Part shown: positions 44,838-53,642 of the stretch, in pieces
Position numbering within the stretch: position 1 is the first letter of the stretch
How the letters are laid out: every line of letters starts with the position of its first letter
Source of the DNA: Holophagaceae bacterium
GTDB lineage: Bacteria; Acidobacteriota; Holophagae; Holophagales; Holophagaceae
Assembly (NCBI GenBank): GCA_016710635.1
Contig: JADJVL010000006.1
Location: 186,001 to 250,000 of the forward strand
DNA length: 64,000 bases
Direction of reading: 5' to 3'
The notes under the pieces: model-generated
What the model saw: only the letters and a program-made list of their open reading frames with translations
Database searches by the model: none
What the model was told of the DNA's origin: nothing
Position numbers and translations under genes: made by a program

Positions 44838-45244
44838 CAGGCTTTTTCTTCCCCGTCCGGCGCCGGTTCGTCGGAAGGCGGCCGGGCGGCCCGCTCCTTT
44901 TCCAGCTCGGTGAAGAGCTCCTCCATCTTGTTGCCCGCTTCCAGGGTGGCGTCCGGGAAGAACCGCAGCTCGGGCACCCGGCGCAATTTGAGGCGTGCCG
45001 CCAGCTGGGTGCGCAGGAAGCCCGCGGCGCGGCCCAGGGCCTTGCGGCTCCGCGCCGTGGTGGCCTCCTCGTTCTCCCCGGCAAGTGGCATGACCGTGTA
45101 GTAGATCTTCGCCACGCCCCGGTCCCCGCTGAGGCGCACCGCCGTGATGGTCAGGAAGCCGAGATCCGGATCCCGCACCTCCCGCTGGATCAGCGTACTG
45201 AGGAGGAACTGGACCTGGTCTTCGAGGCGTTCGGGTCGGAGCAT
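44837..45244 (-). CDS. rbfA: 30S ribosome-binding factor A
   Basis: A 135-residue KH-like ribosome maturation factor. The N-terminal helix RPERLEDQVQFLLSTLIQREVRDP and the strand VAKIYYTVMP are characteristic, and RRVPELRFFPDATLEAGNKMEELF ends the domain. It helps process the 5' end of 16S rRNA, especially in the cold. A 20-residue acidic tail follows. It lies 25 nt downstream of mraY. Confidence 0.93.
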   Translation of the reverse strand: MLRPERLEDQVQFLLSTLIQREVRDPDLGFLTITAVRLSGDRGVAKIYYTVMPLAGENEEATTARSRKALGRAAGFLRTQLAARLKLRRVPELRFFPDATLEAGNKMEELFTELEKERAARPPSDEPAPDGEEKA

Positions 45245-45269
45245 GGGGGGATAGTGTAGCCGGACCGCC

Positions 45270-46358
45270 CTACCGCAGCTTCAGCGACGCCAGCGCCAGC
45301 ACGGAGCAGATGATGGCCGTGATCCACAGCCGGATCACCACCTTCGTCTCCGCCAGCCCGCCCAGCTCCATGTGGTGATGGAAGGGGGCCATGCGGAAGA
45401 TGCGCTTGCCGTCCCGGAGCTTGTAGCTGCCGATCTGGAGGATGACGCTGATGGCCTCGATGACGAAGAGGCCGCCGGCGATGGCCAGCAGCAGTTCCTG
45501 CTTGATCATGCAGGCGACGGTGCCGAGCGCGCCGCCCAGGGCCAGGCTGCCGGTGTCGCCCATGAAGACTTCCGCCGGGTGGGCGTTGAACCAGAGGAAG
45601 CCCAGGCAGGCGCCCACCATGGCGGCGATGAAGACCGACAGCTCCGCGGCGCCGGGCACATAGGGGACGACGAGGTAGTTCGCGATCTTGATGTTGCCCG
45701 CCACGTAAGCCAGCACGGCGAAGGTGAGGGACACGATGAGGGTGCCCCCGGCGGCCAGGCCGTCGAGGCCGTCGGTGAGGTTCACCGCGTTGCTGGTGCC
45801 CACCATGACGAAGGCGATCCAGGGGATGAGGAAGATGCCCACGTCCGGCACGAAGTTCTTGAAGAAGGGCACCGAGAGCTGGCTGGTGGTGCTGCCCCGC
45901 AGGCCGAAGTCCAGGATGAGAAAGCCCACCACCACCGAGATCGCCGTGAGGGCCGCCATCTTCTGCCAGGTGCTGAGGCCCAGGTTCTGCTTCTTGAGGA
46001 GCTTCTTCGCGTCGTCCAGGGCGCCCACGACGCCGAAGCCGATGAGCGAGATGAGGGCCACCCAGATGGTGCCCGCCTTCAGGTCGCACCACAGCAGGGT
46101 GGAAAGGGTGATCACCAGGACGATGAGGAGGCCGCCCATGGTGGGCGTGCCGGCCTTCCCCTGGTGGTGCTGCGGCCCTTCCTCGCGGATGTGCTGGCCC
46201 ATCTTCAGCCGCCGCAGGGTGCGGATGACCAGGGGCCCGAAGACCAGCGCCAGCAGGAAGGCTGTCGCCGCCGCCATGGCGGCGCGGAAGGTCACGTACC
46301 GCAGCACCGCGAGGGCGCGGAAGGTTTCACGGAAGGGGAAGAGCAGCCAGGGGAGCAT
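45270..46358 (-). CDS. mraY: phospho-N-acetylmuramoyl-pentapeptide-transferase
   Basis: A 362-residue membrane enzyme producing lipid I. The MraY landmarks are GTPTMGGLLI, DDAKKLLKKQNLG, NLTDGLDGLA and the C-terminal APFHHHMELGGL. About ten helices. It is the last cell-wall gene of the cluster, 75 nt after murF. murD, ftsW and murG, which usually follow, are missing; rbfA comes next. Confidence 0.96.
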   Translation of the reverse strand: MLPWLLFPFRETFRALAVLRYVTFRAAMAAATAFLLALVFGPLVIRTLRRLKMGQHIREEGPQHHQGKAGTPTMGGLLIVLVITLSTLLWCDLKAGTIWVALISLIGFGVVGALDDAKKLLKKQNLGLSTWQKMAALTAISVVVGFLILDFGLRGSTTSQLSVPFFKNFVPDVGIFLIPWIAFVMVGTSNAVNLTDGLDGLAAGGTLIVSLTFAVLAYVAGNIKIANYLVVPYVPGAAELSVFIAAMVGACLGFLWFNAHPAEVFMGDTGSLALGGALGTVACMIKQELLLAIAGGLFVIEAISVILQIGSYKLRDGKRIFRMAPFHHHMELGGLAETKVVIRLWITAIICSVLALASLKLR

Positions 46359-46433
46359 CGCGCCTTGAAGCCTGAGAATCGTGGTGGAAGGAAGTCTTCA
46401 TTCTGGCCGATCCGAACCTGCGCCGGGGAGGAT

Positions 46434-47795
46434 TCAACCCGCCGCCCGGCGCGCGAGAAGCCACTCCACCGCGCGCTCGCTGCGCCAGTGGCGGCTGCCC
46501 TTCACCAGGATGCGGGCGCCAACGGGAACGGCGTCCAGCCCCGCCGGATCCTCGACCAGGGCTTCGAAATCCGGGAAGGCGCGGGCTCCGGACCCGAAGC
46601 CTGACGCCAGGGCCGCGGCCTCCGTGCCAAAGATCCAGACGCGCCGAAGGCCCAAGGCCTTGAGTCCTTCGCCGGTGGCGGCGTGGAGCCGCTCGGAATC
46701 GGCGCCGAGCTCCCGCATGCAGCCCAGCACCGCCACGGGTTCGCCGCCCTCCAGGGCCAGCAGGGCCTCGGCGCAGGCGAGGATGGAATCCCGGCTGGCG
46801 TTGTAGCTCTCGTCCAGGAGCCAGCCCCCGCCCTGCAGTTCATGCAGCCGGCCGCGGCCCGCCTCGGGCTCCGTCCGCCCGAGCCCCAGCGCCACCGCTT
46901 CCCGGTGGAAGCCCGCCAGCAGGGCCAGAGCGCCCGCGAGGGCCGCGTTGCGCACCTGGTGGGCGCCCCGAAGCCTTAGCGTGACCGGCAGCCGGTACTC
47001 CGGCGTGCGCAGGGTGAAGCGCTCGCCCTTGGGCCCGAGGGATTCACAGGACTCCCAGCCGAAGGCCGCACCGTCGCCCACGGGCACCGCGAGCACATGG
47101 GCGGCCCAGGGCTGTTCCGCGGTCCAGCGGCACCAGGGATCGGCGGCGAGGTGGACCCAGGCCCCGCCGGCCCTCGTGCCCGCCACCAGTTCGCCCTTGG
47201 CCCTGGCGATGCCTTCCTGCCCGTCGGCGAAGTTCTCCATGTGGGCGGTGCCGATGGTGGTGACGAGGCCAAAGTCCGGGGGGGCGATTTCCGTGAGACG
47301 CCGGATCTCGCCGGGGGTGCTCATGCCCATCTCCAGCACCGCGGCGGCTTCGCCTTCAGGGAGCGTCGCCAAGGCTTCCGGCAGGCCCAGGGTGTTGTTG
47401 CGGTTGCCAGGGGTCTTCCAGGCGCCGGTGGCGGCGGCCAGCAGCTCCTTGGTGCTGGTCTTGCCGACGCTGCCGGTGACGCCGAAGACGACCCTGGGGC
47501 GCACCGCCGCCAGCCGCGCGGCGCCCCAGGCCTGCAGGGCCTGGAGGGTGTCCGGCACCACGAGCTGGGGGATGTCGAGGGACAGCGCGTGGTCCACCAG
47601 CAGGGCGGCGGCCCCCCGCTCCATGGCCTGCGCGGCGAAGGCGTGGCCGTCCCGCTCCGCCCTCAGGGCCACAAAACAGGCGCCGGGCGGGAGGGTGCGG
47701 GTGTCGAGGGAAAGGGCCGTGGGCACGACGCCGCCATCGCCCACGACGGCACCGCCGATGTGGCCGCGGGCTTCCGCGAGGGTCCAGAGGCTCAC
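46434..47795 (-). CDS. murF: UDP-N-acetylmuramoyl-tripeptide-D-alanyl-D-alanine ligase
   Basis: A 453-residue Mur ligase. The ATP loop is GVTGSVGKTSTKELL, and the central domain ends with LGCMRELGADSE. The N-terminal domain binds the UDP-MurNAc-tripeptide. The GTG start at 47795 overlaps the murE stop by four bases (GTGA). It adds D-Ala-D-Ala and depends on MurE product, matching the gene order. Confidence 0.94.
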   Translation of the reverse strand: MSLWTLAEARGHIGGAVVGDGGVVPTALSLDTRTLPPGACFVALRAERDGHAFAAQAMERGAAALLVDHALSLDIPQLVVPDTLQALQAWGAARLAAVRPRVVFGVTGSVGKTSTKELLAAATGAWKTPGNRNNTLGLPEALATLPEGEAAAVLEMGMSTPGEIRRLTEIAPPDFGLVTTIGTAHMENFADGQEGIARAKGELVAGTRAGGAWVHLAADPWCRWTAEQPWAAHVLAVPVGDGAAFGWESCESLGPKGERFTLRTPEYRLPVTLRLRGAHQVRNAALAGALALLAGFHREAVALGLGRTEPEAGRGRLHELQGGGWLLDESYNASRDSILACAEALLALEGGEPVAVLGCMRELGADSERLHAATGEGLKALGLRRVWIFGTEAAALASGFGSGARAFPDFEALVEDPAGLDAVPVGARILVKGSRHWRSERAVEWLLARRAAG

Positions 47796-49258
47796 GGGAA
47801 CCGCTCGTGCAGGGCCGCTTCCACCGCGCCGCGGTCGCTGTAGGGATGTTTCACGCCGGCGATCTCCTGGTAGGGCTCGTGGCCCTTGCCGGCGAGGATC
47901 AGGAGGTCGCCGGGGCGGCAGTCGGCGAGGGCCGCCGCCACGGCCTTCGCGCGATCCGCTTCCCGGTGGTAGCGGGCGGGATCGGCGCGGACGGCTGCGG
48001 GGATGCCGGGGCTCGCGTCATCGAGGATCCCTTCGATGTCCTCGCCGCGGGGGTTGTCGCTGCTGTGCCAGATCACGTCGGCGCCGCTGGCGACCGCCGC
48101 GGCCATGAGGGGGCGCTTGGTGCGGTCCCGCTCGCCGCCGCAGCCGAAGAGGACGTGCAGCCGGCCCCCTGGCTGCAGCAGGCGTCGTCCTTCCGCGAGG
48201 ATCTTTTCCAGGGCGTCGGGCGTGTGGGCGTAGTCGATGACGACGCCGAAGGGCTGGCCCCGGTCCACGCGCTCCAGCCGGCCGGGCGCCCCGGTGAGCG
48301 CCGGGATCGCCGGCAGCACCGCCGCGAGCGCAAAGCCGGCCTCGGCGATGGCCCCCAGGGCGGCCACGAGGTTGTGGACGTTGAAGCGGCCCAGGAGCGG
48401 GCTTGCGATGGGCCAAATCCCATGGGGCGAATGTAGCTCGAAGCGCGTGCCCAGGGTGCCGAGCTCCACTGCCTTGGCTTGATAGTCCGCGGGGAAATCG
48501 ACGGCGAAGCTCCGGGCGGCCGGGTCCCCGTCCAGGAGGCGCCGGCCATAGGCGTCGTCCGCATTGATCAGGCTCCGCTCCGAGCGTTCGAAGAGCCCGC
48601 GCTTCGCGGCGAAGTAGCGCTCCATGTCGCCGTGGAAGTCCAAATGGTCCTGGGTGAGATTCGTGAAGACGCCCACCTTGAAGCGGGCGCCGGCAACCCG
48701 GCCCAGGCAGAGAGCGTGGCTGCTCACCTCCGCGGCCACGGCCCGGTCCCCGGCCTCAACGCTGCGGCGCAGCCAGCGGTAGAAGGCGGGGCTTTCCGGC
48801 GTGGTGCGCGCGGCCTCCTCCTCGAGGTCCCCGGCGGCGTTCAGCACGGTGCCGACGAGGCCGCAGCCGATCCCGCTGCCCCGCAGGAGCTGCCGGATCA
48901 GCGTCGTCACCGTGGTCTTGCCATTGGTCCCCGTGACGCCGATGAGGGCGAGCCGCTCGTCCGGCGCGCCGTGGAGCCGCCGGGCCGCCAGCGCCATCGT
49001 GTTGCGGCCATCGGCCAGCACGCCAAAGGCGATGCCAGCCGGGACAGGCGCCTCGCCGTCGCTCAGGACCGCCACCGCCCCCCGGGCGATCACATCCAGA
49101 ATGAACTTCGCGCCGTCGTGCTTCTCTCCCTTCAGGGCCACGAAGCACCCGCCGGGCCCGATCTCCCGGCTGTCGCTGGAGACGTCAACAACGTCCGCCT
49201 CCTGGGGACCGCGCCCATTCGTGATCTCCAGGCCCTGGATCCAGTCGCCGAACTTCAC
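47792..49258 (-). CDS. murE: UDP-N-acetylmuramoyl-L-alanyl-D-glutamate-2,6-diaminopimelate ligase
   Basis: A 488-residue Mur ligase adding the third amino acid. Motifs: GVTGTNGKTTVTTLIRQL (ATP loop), VSSHALCLGRVAG, FTNLTQDHLDFHGDM and DNPRGEDIEGILDD. The DNPR motif marks meso-diaminopimelate specificity. The GTG start at 49258 overlaps the ftsI stop by four bases (GTGA). The frame continues open far upstream across ftsI only because of GC bias. Confidence 0.95.
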   Translation of the reverse strand: MKFGDWIQGLEITNGRGPQEADVVDVSSDSREIGPGGCFVALKGEKHDGAKFILDVIARGAVAVLSDGEAPVPAGIAFGVLADGRNTMALAARRLHGAPDERLALIGVTGTNGKTTVTTLIRQLLRGSGIGCGLVGTVLNAAGDLEEEAARTTPESPAFYRWLRRSVEAGDRAVAAEVSSHALCLGRVAGARFKVGVFTNLTQDHLDFHGDMERYFAAKRGLFERSERSLINADDAYGRRLLDGDPAARSFAVDFPADYQAKAVELGTLGTRFELHSPHGIWPIASPLLGRFNVHNLVAALGAIAEAGFALAAVLPAIPALTGAPGRLERVDRGQPFGVVIDYAHTPDALEKILAEGRRLLQPGGRLHVLFGCGGERDRTKRPLMAAAVASGADVIWHSSDNPRGEDIEGILDDASPGIPAAVRADPARYHREADRAKAVAAALADCRPGDLLILAGKGHEPYQEIAGVKHPYSDRGAVEAALHERFP

Positions 49259-51393
49259 GGGCCGCTCCCGCCGATGCGGAGGACCACTGGCGCGCCGGGC
49301 TTCAGGTCGACGCCGGGTTCCGGACTCTGGCCCTGGACCCGGGCCGCGAGGGAACCCCCCGGCGCGCCTTCGATGCGCGGCTCGCCGCCGGCCATGACCA
49401 CCCGCTGGATGGCGGCCTTCAGGGAAAGGTCCTTCACGTTGGGGACCTTGCCCACTTCCACGTGAATGGCCGCTTCGCTGCTTTCGCTGGAAGGCCAGTC
49501 CCGCAGGGAGAGCTTCAGGTCCGGCTCCCGCTCGCCGGCGGTGGCGTTGGCCCGGTAGCGCAGGATGCCGTCCCCGATCTTCTTGAAGAGGGGCGCCGCC
49601 ACATCGCCGCCGGTGGTGTCGCCGGCGGGATCGTCCAGCATGAAGAGCATGCCGAACTGGGGCTTGTCCGCGGGGAAGAAGCCCATGAAGGACGCGAAGT
49701 GGCGCTTGGGGTCGTACTTCCCGTTGATGATCTTCCGCGCGGTGCCGGTCTTGCCGAAGGCATCGGAGCCCTCCAGCATGGCCTTCTTGCCGGTCCCGTT
49801 GGTGATGACGCCCTTCAGCGCCTCCCGCATCAGGCTCGAGGTCTCCTCGCTGATCACCTGCTTGCGCACCACGGGCTCGAAGGGCTTCAGCAGGGCGCCC
49901 TGGTCGTTGAACATGCGGCGCACCAGGATGGGCTGCATGAGCTTGCCGCCGTTGGCCAGGGCGCAGCCCGCCATGAGGATCTGGAGGGGCGAGACGCTGA
50001 GGCCGTAGCCGTAGCAGAAGGTGTACTGGGTGGGTGTGCTCCAGCGATCGGGGGCGATCATGCTGCCGGAGGTCTCGCCTGGGAAGTTGAGGCCCGTCTG
50101 CTGGCCAAAACCGAAGTCGCGGAGGTAGCGGTAGTGCACGGCCGGATCGAGGCGCGTGCCGATCTTGGCGGCACCCACATTCGAGCTTTGCCACAACACT
50201 TCCTCGAAGGTCAGGACGCCATGGCTGTGGGTGTCGGTGATGGTAAGGGACTTGTCGTAGCGCCACCGCCCGCCCATGCAGTCGATCTTCTCCCCGAGGT
50301 GCACCTTGCGCTCCTCCAGGGCGATGGCGGCGGTGAAGATCTTCATCGTCGAGCCGGGCTCGTAGGCGTCCTCCACGGGATGGACCTTGCGGGCCGCCCG
50401 CTGCCGCTCCAGCTCCTTGCGGTACTCGTCCTTCTCGGCGGCGCTGAAGTCCTTCGGATCCCGGTTGCGGAACTTGAAGGGCAGCACGTGGTTCGGATCG
50501 AAGGTGGGCGTGCCGCCCATGGCCAGGATCTCGCCGGTGTTGGGATCCACCACCACCGCGTAGGCCGTGGCGGGACGGCTGAGCTTCACCGCCTCCTCCA
50601 GGGCCTCCTCCACGATGTGCTGGATGGTGCCGTCGATGGTGAGCTGGAGGCTGGCGCCGTTCACGGGGATCTTGGCGTAGTTCTCCTGGAGGATGAGCAG
50701 GCGGCCCTTGGCATCCCGGGGCGCCAGCAACTCGCCGGGCTGGCCCGCCAGCTGGTCCTGAAAGGTGCGCTCGATGCCGAGCTGGCCGCTGCCGTCGATG
50801 TCGGTGAAGCCGAGGATCTGGCAGGCCAGGTTGCCCCGGGGATAGTAGCGGCGGCTCTCCGGCAGGAATTCCAGGCCTTCGATTTCCAGGGCCTTGATGG
50901 CGGCGGTCTTGCCGGGCTCCAGCTGCCGGTCGATCCAGACGAAGGGCTTCTTGCGGAGCAGCCGCTCCAGCACCGTCGCCTTCGGCATCTCGAGGATGGG
51001 CGCCAGCTTTCCGGCGATCTCGGCGGCCAGCTTGCGGTCCGGGTTGCCCCACACCGCCTCTTCGCCCTTGCTGCTGCGGAAGTCGGGATAGAAGGCCGGG
51101 GGATTGCAGAACAGGCTTTCGACCTTCAGGGAGATGGCCAGGCTTTCCCCCCGCCGGTCGTGGATCTCCCCCCGGATCGGGGCGATGGGCACCCGCACCT
51201 GGTGCTGGGCTTCGGCGCGGAGGCGGTAGCGCTGGTGCTGGACGCCCTGGACCCACACGAGCCGCAGCAGCACCGCCGCGGCCCAGACCAGCACCAGGCC
51301 GAGGATCCAGGGCATGCGGGACTCCACGCGCGCTTCGGCGCCGGGGGCGCCAAGGAGCGGCCGAGGCCGGGTGGAGGGAGCGAGAAAGGCCAT
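49255..51393 (-). CDS. ftsI: FtsI-type penicillin-binding protein (septal transpeptidase)
   Basis: A 712-residue class B PBP. One membrane helix (about residues 30-46), a dimerisation/pedestal domain (PIRGEIHDRRGESLA) and the transpeptidase with SxxK (YEPGSTMKIF), SSN (WQSSNVGAAK) and KTG (FGKTGTARK). A C-terminal PASTA-like region follows (VPNVKDLSLKAAIQRVVMAGGEP). I chose the ATG at 51393; a GTG at 51435 is possible but would put a terminator-like hairpin inside the gene. Partner of FtsW for septal wall synthesis. Confidence 0.9.
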   Translation of the reverse strand: MAFLAPSTRPRPLLGAPGAEARVESRMPWILGLVLVWAAAVLLRLVWVQGVQHQRYRLRAEAQHQVRVPIAPIRGEIHDRRGESLAISLKVESLFCNPPAFYPDFRSSKGEEAVWGNPDRKLAAEIAGKLAPILEMPKATVLERLLRKKPFVWIDRQLEPGKTAAIKALEIEGLEFLPESRRYYPRGNLACQILGFTDIDGSGQLGIERTFQDQLAGQPGELLAPRDAKGRLLILQENYAKIPVNGASLQLTIDGTIQHIVEEALEEAVKLSRPATAYAVVVDPNTGEILAMGGTPTFDPNHVLPFKFRNRDPKDFSAAEKDEYRKELERQRAARKVHPVEDAYEPGSTMKIFTAAIALEERKVHLGEKIDCMGGRWRYDKSLTITDTHSHGVLTFEEVLWQSSNVGAAKIGTRLDPAVHYRYLRDFGFGQQTGLNFPGETSGSMIAPDRWSTPTQYTFCYGYGLSVSPLQILMAGCALANGGKLMQPILVRRMFNDQGALLKPFEPVVRKQVISEETSSLMREALKGVITNGTGKKAMLEGSDAFGKTGTARKIINGKYDPKRHFASFMGFFPADKPQFGMLFMLDDPAGDTTGGDVAAPLFKKIGDGILRYRANATAGEREPDLKLSLRDWPSSESSEAAIHVEVGKVPNVKDLSLKAAIQRVVMAGGEPRIEGAPGGSLAARVQGQSPEPGVDLKPGAPVVLRIGGSGP

Positions 51394-51410
51394 GTCGTCC
51401 GGGTCTGAAA

Positions 51411-51430
51411 AGCCCCGCCAGGGCGGGGCT
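51411..51430 (-). terminator. terminator-like hairpin between ftsL and ftsI
   Basis: AGCCCCGC / GCGGGGCT forms a perfect 8-bp stem with a 4-nt loop, followed on the minus strand by TTTTC. It lies 18 nt before the chosen ftsI start and 25 nt after the ftsL stop, inside the cluster. It may act as an intercistronic attenuator. Alternatively, if ftsI starts at GTG 51435, it is coding. Confidence 0.55.
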
Positions 51431-51455
51431 TCCACTCATCCTAACCCCTAACCTC

Positions 51456-51821
51456 CTAGAGCCGGTCAGAGCTGACCGGATGGAGCTTCGCCAGCTTCTG
51501 GTCCTCCGCCGTGAAGGCGCGTCGGATCAGGTGGCTGGTCTTGCGGGGCTGCAGCCCCGCTTTGATGGCGTATCCGCTGACTTCCTCGTCCCGCTGGAAG
51601 CGGCTGCGCTCGAGGAGCAGCTTGCGCTGGTTCTCCTCGGCGACCTTGATCCGGTCGCGCACGTCGTTCATGGCGTAGCTCAGGCGGGTGTTCTGCACCT
51701 GGATGTAGATGACGGAGGCGAGGGGCATGGCGAAGGCCGCCGCCAGCAGCAGCAGGCGCAGGATGCCTTCGCCCTCGACCTGGCGGCCGCGGGCGTGCAG
51801 GGTACTGGGTTGAATGGACAT
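51456..51821 (-). CDS. ftsL: FtsL-like division protein
   Basis: A 121-residue bitopic protein. A short basic N-terminus, one membrane helix (ILRLLLLAAAFAMPLASVIYI) and a periplasmic coiled coil (NTRLSYAMNDVRDRIKVAEENQRKLLLERSRFQ) match FtsL, which links FtsQB to FtsWI. Identification rests on this pattern and the position between rsmH and ftsI. The ATG at 51821 has GGAG 6 nt upstream; the upstream in-frame extension would overlap rsmH heavily. AGGAGG overlaps its stop. Confidence 0.8.
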   Translation of the reverse strand: MSIQPSTLHARGRQVEGEGILRLLLLAAAFAMPLASVIYIQVQNTRLSYAMNDVRDRIKVAEENQRKLLLERSRFQRDEEVSGYAIKAGLQPRKTSHLIRRAFTAEDQKLAKLHPVSSDRL

Positions 51822-51834
51822 GGCCAGCTCCGGA

Positions 51835-52794
51835 TCAGGTAAGGCGCTCGGCCACGCGCAGGCGGGCGGAGCGGGAAGGCGGGTTGGCGGCGCATTCGGC
51901 GTCGCTGGGGGCGAAGCCCCCGGGATGGATGAGGCGGACGAGCTTGGGCAGTTCGGCGGGAGCATGGCGGCCCGGACCGTCGTAGACGCCGGCGAGGCGC
52001 CGCAAGGTCTGCTTGGCGATGCGGTCCTCCAGGCTGTGGAAGCTGATGACGCCGATGCGACCGCCGGGACGCAGGGCGTGGACGGCCTGTTCGATGGCGG
52101 CGGAGAGCCGGTCCAGTTCGCCGTTCACGGCGATGCGGATGGCCTGGAAGGTGCGGGTGGCGGGATCCAGCGGCACCCGGCGCCCCTTCACGATCTTCGG
52201 CAACACCGTGTAGATGGCGTTGGCCAGGTCCGTGGTGGTGGCCAAGCCCCCGGCCCGGAAGACTCTCAGGATGGCCCGGGCGATGGGCCGGGAGGCGCGC
52301 TCCTCCCCGTACTGGTAGATGGCGTCGGCCAGGCTGGTCTCGTCCTGGCCCTCCAGCCAGTCGAGGGCGGTGGGCCCCGCTTCCGTGTTCATGCGCATGT
52401 CCAGGGGGCCTTCCTCCCGGAAGGAGAAGCCCCGGGCGGCGGTCTTGAGCTGGAGGGTCGAAACGCCCAGGTCCATGAGGACCGCGTCCAGCCCCTCGTG
52501 GGCCTGGAGGTTGAGCCAGGCCTGGAAGGCGGGCTCGTCCCAGACCTCTTCATAGGTTCCCGCCAGGATGGTCAGGCGCGCGTCCCGGCCCAGGCGTTCC
52601 CGGGCGGCGGCGCGGGCTTCCGGATCCCGGTCCACCCCCAGGTAGCGGGTGTCGGCGTCGGCGCGGGCCAGGAGCGCTTCCGCGTGGCCCCCCAGGCCGA
52701 GGGTCAGGTCGAGGATCCGGGCGGCGGGAGGCACGGGCAGGTTCTCCAGGACTTCCTGGAGCAGCACGGGGACATGGACGGGAGTCGCACACAT
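51835..52794 (-). CDS. rsmH: 16S rRNA (cytosine(1402)-N4)-methyltransferase
   Basis: A 319-residue SAM methyltransferase. It starts MCATPVHVPVLLQEVLENL and has the glycine loop LTLGLGGHAEALL, DLGVSTLQLKTAARGFSFREEGPLDMRM-type region and GGRIGVISFHSLEDRI, all characteristic of MraW/RsmH. The start at ATG 52794 is six bases before the mraZ stop end; a GTG one codon upstream is possible. It is the second gene of the cluster. Confidence 0.95.
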   Translation of the reverse strand: MCATPVHVPVLLQEVLENLPVPPAARILDLTLGLGGHAEALLARADADTRYLGVDRDPEARAAARERLGRDARLTILAGTYEEVWDEPAFQAWLNLQAHEGLDAVLMDLGVSTLQLKTAARGFSFREEGPLDMRMNTEAGPTALDWLEGQDETSLADAIYQYGEERASRPIARAILRVFRAGGLATTTDLANAIYTVLPKIVKGRRVPLDPATRTFQAIRIAVNGELDRLSAAIEQAVHALRPGGRIGVISFHSLEDRIAKQTLRRLAGVYDGPGRHAPAELPKLVRLIHPGGFAPSDAECAANPPSRSARLRVAERLT

Positions 52795-52799
52795 CACGG

Positions 52800-53264
52800 C
52801 TAGATCCCCAGGTCCGCGAGGGCGGCGAGGTCCTCGCCGGTGAGGGGCTCGGCGGCCAGGCGCCGCTCGAAGCCGCCCTTGTTCCACAGGGCCAGGTGGT
52901 CCATCTGCCCGAGGATGGCGACTTCGCCGGCGAGCTGGGCGGCTTCCCGGAGGATGGGGGGGATGACGAAGCGACCCTGGGCGTCGGGCTCCACTTCGGA
53001 GCCGTAGTACGCGGTCACCTCCAGGAACTTGCGCTTGGCGGGGGAGGTGGCGGGCAGGCCCGCGAGCCTCTCCTCGATGGACTCCCACACCGGCATGGGA
53101 TAGAGCCGGGCGGAACGACCATCGAGGGAGGTGAGGTAGTGGCGGGCGACCGCCGACCCCACGCCCAGGGCGTGGGATTCGAGGTCAGCCTTGAACGTGG
53201 AGGGGAGCTTGAGCCGTCCCTTCTCATCCACGGTGGCCGGTGAATTGCCGCGCAGTCGCAGCAC
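52800..53264 (-). CDS. mraZ: MraZ transcriptional regulator
   Basis: A 154-residue protein with two AbrB-like repeats. Each holds the DNA-contact motif: DEKGRLKLP and DAQGRFVIP. MraZ represses its own cluster in E. coli and is a cluster regulator widely. GTG start at 53264 with GGGA upstream. The operator array of five boxes lies 56-99 nt upstream of the start, so this protein likely controls the whole mraZ-mraY set. Confidence 0.95.
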   Translation of the reverse strand: MLRLRGNSPATVDEKGRLKLPSTFKADLESHALGVGSAVARHYLTSLDGRSARLYPMPVWESIEERLAGLPATSPAKRKFLEVTAYYGSEVEPDAQGRFVIPPILREAAQLAGEVAILGQMDHLALWNKGGFERRLAAEPLTGEDLAALADLGI

Positions 53265-53319
53265 CGATCCCGCCTTTCAACAAGTAGCCCAGGAGCCGTG
53301 AATGGAGAGGGGGATCGAA

Positions 53320-53363
53320 CCATTTCGAACCACTTCATTCCATTTTTAGCCACTGATTGCCAC
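53320..53363 (-). promoter_or_regulatory. MraZ box array (five A(A/G)TGG repeats, 10-bp period)
   Basis: On the minus strand the tetramers GTGG, GTGG, ATGG, GTGG and ATGG end at 53360, 53350, 53340, 53330 and 53320, each exactly 10 bp apart and each preceded by A. Known MraZ sites (TGGGN in E. coli, AAAGTG(T/G) in Mollicutes) have the same 10-bp spacing. The array is upstream of mraZ and fits an autoregulatory operator. The promoter itself is not resolved. Confidence 0.85.
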
Positions 53364-53642
53364 TCACGAGTGTAGGGATCGCCCTGGGCCTCTCAAGCCA
53401 AAAGAAAAGCGAAATAACCTGCAAATGCCCGTGTTTCATTGATATTCCAATAAATCTAATAGGCGTTGGCCGCCCCTCCACCCCGCCGGTTTTGGTGCCG
53501 CCGGGCGTGTTTCTCCTTTTATTCGATCAATCGGGGCTCTCCCGGGCCCTGGGCCACCGGCCGCCCAAGGCGGACTGGTAGCCGGCCCGGGCAGAGAGCC
53601 CGCACCGCACCCCTGCTTTGTCCGTCCAGGGCGCGGACCGGT
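53364..53642. other. intergenic region between the mraZ operator and the secreted-protein gene
   Basis: A 279-nt stretch holds an unusually A+T-rich segment at about 53398-53465 (for this genome), then GC-rich sequence with a short hairpin (CGGGC-AGAGA-GCCCG, 53588-53602). No ORF with a good ribosome site, no tRNA and no recognisable small RNA were found. The A+T-rich patch may hold a distal promoter. Confidence 0.4.

Noticed and set aside
49259..51439. Apparent fusion of murE with a long N-terminal extension across ftsI
   Set aside because: The frame is open by GC bias only. The ftsI frame holds the real motifs, and murE has its own GTG start overlapping the ftsI stop.
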